Shown here: piece after piece, positions 7,081-10,427 of the stretch
Layout of the letters: every line of letters starts with the position of its first letter
Numbering within the stretch: the first letter of the stretch is position 1
Assembly: GCA_903831925.1 (NCBI GenBank)
Contig: CAIKZV010000115.1
Coordinates: 1-10,427, forward strand
Length of the DNA stretch: 10,427 nucleotides
Source: an uncultured Burkholderiales bacterium
Lineage (GTDB): Bacteria > Pseudomonadota > Gammaproteobacteria > Burkholderiales > Burkholderiaceae_E
Direction: 5' to 3'
Position numbers and translations under genes: made by a program
The notes under the pieces: model-generated
The model's input: the letters and a program-made list of their open reading frames with translations, nothing else
Told to the model about the DNA's origin: nothing
Database searches by the model: none

Positions 7081-8234
7081 GTCGCAAGCCCCGCGGCGAT
7101 CCGATCGAAATAGGCCTTCATCAGGGCGTGATAACGCGAGTCCTCGAGCAGGAATGCGTCGTGTCCGTGGGGCGCATCGATCTCGGCGTAGGTGACCCGC
7201 CGTCGGTTGGCCAGCAGCGCGGCCACGATCTCGCGGCTGCGCTCGGGCGCAAATCGCCAGTCGGTGGAAAACGAGGCCAGCAGAAAGTCGCATCGCGCCG
7301 GCGCAAGCGCCGCGGCGAGGTCGCCGCCGTGTTCGCGCGCCGGATCGAAATAGTCGAGGGCACGGGTAATCAGCAGATAGGTATTGGCGTCGAAATAGCG
7401 CGAAAACTTCTCGCCCTGATAGCGCAGGTAGGACTCGATCTCGAACTCGACATCGAAGGTGAACTGGTAATCGTTGCCAAGCGAGGCGTCCTGCGCCGGG
7501 CGCCTGAGCGTGCGCCCGAAGCGCTCGGCCATGGTGTCGTCCGACAGATAGGTGATGTGGCCGATCATGCGTGCCACCTGCAGGCCGCGCGCCGGCACGG
7601 TATCGAAGTCGTAGAAGCGTCCGCCGTGAAAGTCGGGGTCGGTCACGATCGCTCGACGCGCCACTTCGTTGAAGGCGATGTTCTGCGCCGACAGGCGGGG
7701 CGCGGTGGCAATCGCCACGCAATGCGACAGGCGATCCGGATAGCGCGTGCTCCAGGTGAGCGCCTGCATGCCGCCAAGCGATCCGCCGATCACCGCCGCA
7801 AACCGTGCAATACCGAGCGCATCGGCCAGCCGCGCCTGCGCATTGACCCAGTCCTCGACCGTTACAACCGGAAAATCCGGTCCATAGGGTTTGCCGGTGG
7901 CCGGATTCGGCGACATCGGCCCGGTCGAGCCGAAACAGGAGCCGAGGTTGTTCACGCCAATCACGAAGAAGCGGTCGGTATCGACAGGCTTGCCCGGGCC
8001 GACCATGTTGTCCCACCAGCCGATGTCCTTGTCGTCGCTCGCACTGACGCCCGCCACATGATGCGAGGCATTGAGTGCGTGGCAGACCAGCACCGCGTTC
8101 GAGCGCGCCTCGTTCAGGCGACCATAGGTTTCGTAGACCAGCTCGTACTGGTCGATCGACGCGCCGCTGGACAGCGCGAGCGGCGTATCGAAACGCAGAC
8201 GTTGCGGGGTGGTCACCCCGACCGAATCGGTCAT
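7077..8234 (-). CDS. metX: Homoserine O-acyltransferase MetX (probably succinyl-using)
   Basis: A 385-residue alpha/beta-hydrolase-fold enzyme that acylates the hydroxyl of L-homoserine, the committing step of methionine synthesis. The catalytic triad is visible: Ser152 in the GGSLGGMQ elbow, Asp325 in FSTDWRF and His358 in HGHDAF. Other family stretches are CHALNASHHVAG (51-62) and NNLGSCFGSTGP (95-106). Arg327 directly after Asp325-Trp326 resembles beta/gammaproteobacterial MetX proteins classed as succinyltransferases rather than the Leu of typical acetyltransferases; this is recollection and inference. The ATG at 8234 matches where homologs begin (SVGVTTPQ). A GTG at 8312 would add 26 low-complexity residues and is less likely. 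There is no good Shine-Dalgarno at either. It lies downstream of a SAM-II-like leader and overlaps metW by 4 bp. Confidence 0.95.
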   Translation of the reverse strand: MTDSVGVTTPQRLRFDTPLALSSGASIDQYELVYETYGRLNEARSNAVLVCHALNASHHVAGVSASDDKDIGWWDNMVGPGKPVDTDRFFVIGVNNLGSCFGSTGPMSPNPATGKPYGPDFPVVTVEDWVNAQARLADALGIARFAAVIGGSLGGMQALTWSTRYPDRLSHCVAIATAPRLSAQNIAFNEVARRAIVTDPDFHGGRFYDFDTVPARGLQVARMIGHITYLSDDTMAERFGRTLRRPAQDASLGNDYQFTFDVEFEIESYLRYQGEKFSRYFDANTYLLITRALDYFDPAREHGGDLAAALAPARCDFLLASFSTDWRFAPERSREIVAALLANRRRVTYAEIDAPHGHDAFLLEDSRYHALMKAYFDRIAAGLAT

Positions 8235-8260
8235 CAGGTCAGTCCGTGGAGATGAAGCGT

Positions 8261-8276
8261 CCCGACTGTCGTCGGG
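8261..8276 (-). promoter_or_regulatory. Hairpin in the metX leader
   Basis: CCCGAC and GTCGGG arms form a perfect 6-bp stem with a 4-nt loop, 26 nt upstream of the metX ATG and about 55 nt downstream of the riboswitch-like element. It lacks a U-tract, so it is not a standard terminator. It may be part of the riboswitch expression platform or a structure affecting translation start. Confidence 0.4.
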
Positions 8277-8330
8277 CAGTGAAGCGACCGGCTTGCCGCG
8301 GCGCCCGGGCACAGGAGGCTTTGCCTGTAC

Positions 8331-8383
8331 ACCGCTTTAGCCGCATTTTTAAGGCGCCCGCAAGCTGGTCACAAATCGGCGCG
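8331..8383 (-). ncRNA. SAM-II (SAM_alpha) riboswitch aptamer, candidate
   Basis: On the minus strand, directly after the predicted transcription start, the RNA shows the SAM-II pseudoknot pattern. P1 is GCGCC (8382-8378) with GGCGC (8358-8354), 5 bp. The P1 loop begins GAUUU and contains ACC (8369-8367) and UUGCG (8363-8359), which can pair with GGU (8333-8331) and UGCGG (8345-8341) downstream of P1 to form P2. The conserved A-rich linker (UUAAAAAUGC) and the GCUAAA stretch just before the final pairing are present. Compared by eye with the known alphaproteobacterial metA/metX element, order and spacing agree closely. SAM-II binds S-adenosylmethionine and represses downstream methionine genes; its position before metX fits exactly. 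No covariance search was run. Confidence 0.82.
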
Positions 8384-8389
8384 GGGCTC

Positions 8390-8418
8390 ACCTTAACGGG
8401 CAGGCCGCAGGGTGTCAA
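8390..8418 (-). promoter_or_regulatory. Sigma70-type promoter of the metX operon
   Basis: TTGACA (-35, 8418-8413) and TAAGGT (-10, 8395-8390) are separated by exactly 17 bp. The predicted start near 8383 places the first transcribed bases at the 5' strand of the SAM-II P1 stem, which supports both calls. The promoter separates metX from ptsI, which ends 45 bp upstream of the -35. Confidence 0.75.
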
Positions 8419-8463
8419 CGCAGCCCTCCTCTGCATCGGCGAGGCACGGCAGCCGCAAGCGAC

Positions 8464-10203
8464 TCAGTTTTCGCGCAAGCGCTTGAGGCCGGCCTGGACC
8501 TTGACCGGATCATCCGACCCCATCAAGCGCGAGACGCGCGTGCGCAGCCGGGCCGCGTCACAGCGCAGAATCTCGCGCTTGACCCGCAGCAGACTGGCGG
8601 GATGCATCGAGAACGACCGCAATCCCATGCCGATCAGCAGTCGTGTGGCCTCGAGATCGCCGGCCATCTCGCCGCAGACCGAGACCGGTTTGCCGGCTCG
8701 CGCGGCCGCACGGATGGTCTGCGACACCAGTTGCAGCACCGCCGGATGGAAGGGGTCATAGAGCGACGCGACCGCATGATCGGTGCGGTCGATGGCCAGG
8801 GTGTACTGGATCAGGTCGTTGGTGCCGATCGACAGGAAATCGAGCCGTCGGGCGAACATCCCTGCAGTCAGCGCGGCAGCCGGCACCTCGATCATGCCGC
8901 CCACCGGCACCGCGGGTGCTGCGCGCCGGGTGCGTTCTAAGACCTGCTCACGCGCCTGGGCAATCAGCCGCAAGGACTGCTCGACCTCATGGCCATGAAC
9001 CAGCATCGGGATCAGCAGGCGCACCGGACCGTGCTCGGCCGCGCGATGAATGGCGCGCAGCTGCTCCAGAAACATGTCGGGCTCGGCAAGGCTGTAACGG
9101 ATCGCGCGCTGCCCGAGCGCCGGATTGGCGGCAGCCGCCGCCGGATCGTAGGTCTCGTCATCGATGCGCAAGGGTTTGTCGGCACCGATGTCGATGGTCC
9201 GGATCGTGACCGGACGGCCCCTCATCGCAATGACCGCCGCAGCATAGGCCTCGTACTGTTCGTCTTCGCCCGGCCGCTCGTCGCGATTCATGAACATGAA
9301 TTCGGTGCGAAACAGACCGACGCCGTCGGCGCCCGCCTCCAGTGCCTGCTCGGCCTCGGCAGGCAGTTCGATATTGGCATGCAGCTCGATCGCAACCCGG
9401 TCGACGGTGGCCGTGGGCACATGCACCAGCCGCTCGAGCTGCTTGCGCTCGAGCAGCCCCATCATCATGCGGTGCCGATATTCCTCGAGCACGATCTCGT
9501 CAGGCGCGACCATCAGGACGCCCGCGTCGCCGTCGAGCACCACCCAGTCATCGTCACGGATGAGCAGGCTGCCGGTATTCAGACCTACCACGGCTGGTAC
9601 GTTCATGCTGCGCGCCAGAATCGCGGTATGCGAGGCCGTGCCGCCGAGGTCGAGCGCAAAACCGCCGGCCTGCTTCAGATGCAGCATGTCGGCCGGCGCG
9701 ACATCATGGGCGATGAAGACCAGCGGCACATCACCCGGCTTTGGCCGCTCGGGCAAGCGACGACCCGATCCGGCAAGCGCCTTGAGCACCCGATCGGCAA
9801 CCTGGGTCAGGTCACGACCCCGCTCGCGCAGATAGGCATCTTCAAACTGCTCGAATTGCGCAGCCAGATGTTCGACCTGCGCGAAAAACGCCCACTCGGC
9901 GTTCTGGCCGTGCGACTCGACCGCCAGGCGCGTCTGCTCGACCAGCGACGGATCGTCGAGCATCATCGCGTGGATCTGCAGCAGGGCCTGAGCCTCGGGC
10001 GGCGCATCGGCGGGAAGCTGCTCGCCGAGATCGGCAAGCTCCAGGCGCACGGTATCGATCGCGCGGTCGAGCCGGCCGAGTTCGGCGGCGCGCTGCTCGG
10101 GCATGATGCGATAACGCGGTACATCGATCAGCCGCGACTCGAGCACCACGGCACGACCGACGACGATGCCGCCGCCGATGCCGGTGCCGTGAAGGCTGAA
10201 CAT
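8464..10203 (-). CDS. ptsI: PTS Enzyme I (phosphoenolpyruvate-protein phosphotransferase)
   Basis: A 579-residue cytosolic Enzyme I, normal length. It takes the phosphoryl group from PEP onto an active-site histidine and passes it to HPr. The N-terminal half carries the HPr-interaction helices and the swivelling His domain with GGTASHTAILARS, giving His192 as the phosphorylated residue. The C-terminal PEP-binding barrel shows GLFRTEFMFM, TIDIGADKPL (GADK where GGDK is usual), FLSIGTNDLIQY and Cys510 in VCGEMAGD, the catalytic acid. The ATG at 10203 gives the family-like MFSLHGTGIGGGIVVG start and lies 19 bp after the ptsH stop, with no strong Shine-Dalgarno. In Betaproteobacteria this pair often works in a reduced or regulatory PTS with EIIA-type partners; the partners are outside the window. 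No clear terminator follows the gene. Confidence 0.96.
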   Translation of the reverse strand: MFSLHGTGIGGGIVVGRAVVLESRLIDVPRYRIMPEQRAAELGRLDRAIDTVRLELADLGEQLPADAPPEAQALLQIHAMMLDDPSLVEQTRLAVESHGQNAEWAFFAQVEHLAAQFEQFEDAYLRERGRDLTQVADRVLKALAGSGRRLPERPKPGDVPLVFIAHDVAPADMLHLKQAGGFALDLGGTASHTAILARSMNVPAVVGLNTGSLLIRDDDWVVLDGDAGVLMVAPDEIVLEEYRHRMMMGLLERKQLERLVHVPTATVDRVAIELHANIELPAEAEQALEAGADGVGLFRTEFMFMNRDERPGEDEQYEAYAAAVIAMRGRPVTIRTIDIGADKPLRIDDETYDPAAAAANPALGQRAIRYSLAEPDMFLEQLRAIHRAAEHGPVRLLIPMLVHGHEVEQSLRLIAQAREQVLERTRRAAPAVPVGGMIEVPAAALTAGMFARRLDFLSIGTNDLIQYTLAIDRTDHAVASLYDPFHPAVLQLVSQTIRAAARAGKPVSVCGEMAGDLEATRLLIGMGLRSFSMHPASLLRVKREILRCDAARLRTRVSRLMGSDDPVKVQAGLKRLREN

Positions 10204-10222
10204 GGTGCGTGCGCCGTCGGGC

Positions 10223-10427
10223 TCAGCGCTCGGGCGAATCGGGCTGGCTCACGCCTTCGCCGAAACCCGAGCCGACCAGTTCGACCAGTGCCGCCAGCGC
10301 CGCATCCTCATCGGGGCCGTCGACATCAATGACAAGGTTCGCCCCGCGCGCCGCCGCCAGCATCATGACGCCCATGATGCTCTTGGCATTGATGCGACGG
10401 CTGCCCTTGCTCATCCAGACCTCGGAC
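10223..10427 (-). CDS. ptsH: HPr phosphocarrier protein (5' end cut by window)
   Basis: The C-terminal 67 residues of HPr; the N-terminus lies beyond the right edge. The diagnostic regulatory segment NAKSIMGVMML is present, with the serine corresponding to HPr Ser46, the site used by HPr kinase in organisms that have it. If that numbering holds, about 30 residues are missing, including the His15 phosphorylation site. An internal ATG at 10414 is not the true start, since family-like sequence (EVW) continues in frame to the window end. After the usual HPr end (FGEG) there is a short polar tail, VSQPDSPER. ptsI begins 19 bp downstream, a classic ptsH-ptsI pair. Confidence 0.9.
   Translation of the reverse strand, partial: SEVWMSKGSRRINAKSIMGVMMLAAARGANLVIDVDGPDEDAALAALVELVGSGFGEGVSQPDSPER

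Noticed and set aside
7081..8016. 516-codon reading of the metW frame extending into metX
   Set aside because: The upstream part is an out-of-frame shadow of metX; the MetW N-terminus (MNLTNAALDRHGLRPDL) starts at 7080 and gives the normal family length.
7128..8255. 375-codon plus-strand frame opposite metX
   Set aside because: It is antisense to metX, which has a complete catalytic triad; the frame's product is low-complexity and Arg-rich.
8239..8346. Short leader frame from ATG 8346 (35 codons) as a leader peptide gene
   Set aside because: All three minus-strand frames are open through this stretch, the start lies inside the riboswitch-like pairing, and there is no ribosome site or attenuator-like run of methionine codons.
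8989..10332. 447-codon plus-strand frame opposite ptsI
   Set aside because: It is antisense to a full-length Enzyme I and has no recognisable domain.

Overview
The window is a GC-rich, densely coding piece of chromosome. Its gene types (MetX followed by MetW, an HPr/Enzyme I pair, fused isobutyryl-CoA mutase, DUF3429) suggest a betaproteobacterium, probably Burkholderiales. This placement is inferred from gene content and protein style, not from a marker gene. Nine protein genes are present, two of them cut by the window edges. All but one lie on the minus strand. There are no rRNA or tRNA genes, insertion sequences or CRISPR arrays.

Read along the minus strand from the right edge, the layout is as follows. 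(1) The 3' part of ptsH (HPr) is followed 19 bp later by ptsI (Enzyme I), the general phosphorelay proteins of the PTS. (2) A 229-bp gap holds a good sigma70-type promoter, an RNA leader that looks like a SAM-II (SAM_alpha) riboswitch, and about 100 nt of further leader. (3) metX and metW overlap by 4 bp (ATGA) and are followed closely by a DUF3429 membrane protein and a PaiB-like FMN-binding protein, probably as one transcription unit. (4) A divergent crotonase-family gene on the plus strand converges on paiB. (5) A beta-carbonic anhydrase gene, a thiolase gene overlapping it by 8 bp, and icmF (adenosylcobalamin-dependent isobutyryl-CoA mutase fused to its G-protein chaperone) run off the left edge.

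Functionally, region 3 is the O-acylhomoserine step of methionine synthesis, apparently under feedback by S-adenosylmethionine through the leader RNA. Region 5 is short-chain acyl-CoA metabolism: thiolytic cleavage or condensation plus carbon-skeleton rearrangement of butyryl/isobutyryl-type CoA esters, with a carbonic anhydrase co-translated ahead of it. The crotonase homolog opposite may belong to the same metabolism, but its usual catalytic glutamates are replaced.

Most of the window is ordinary core metabolism. The items most worth checking are the SAM-II-like leader and its unusually long spacer before metX, the carbonic anhydrase/thiolase overlap, and the crotonase with altered active-site positions. 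I did not find a convincing new defence, mobile or otherwise undescribed system.
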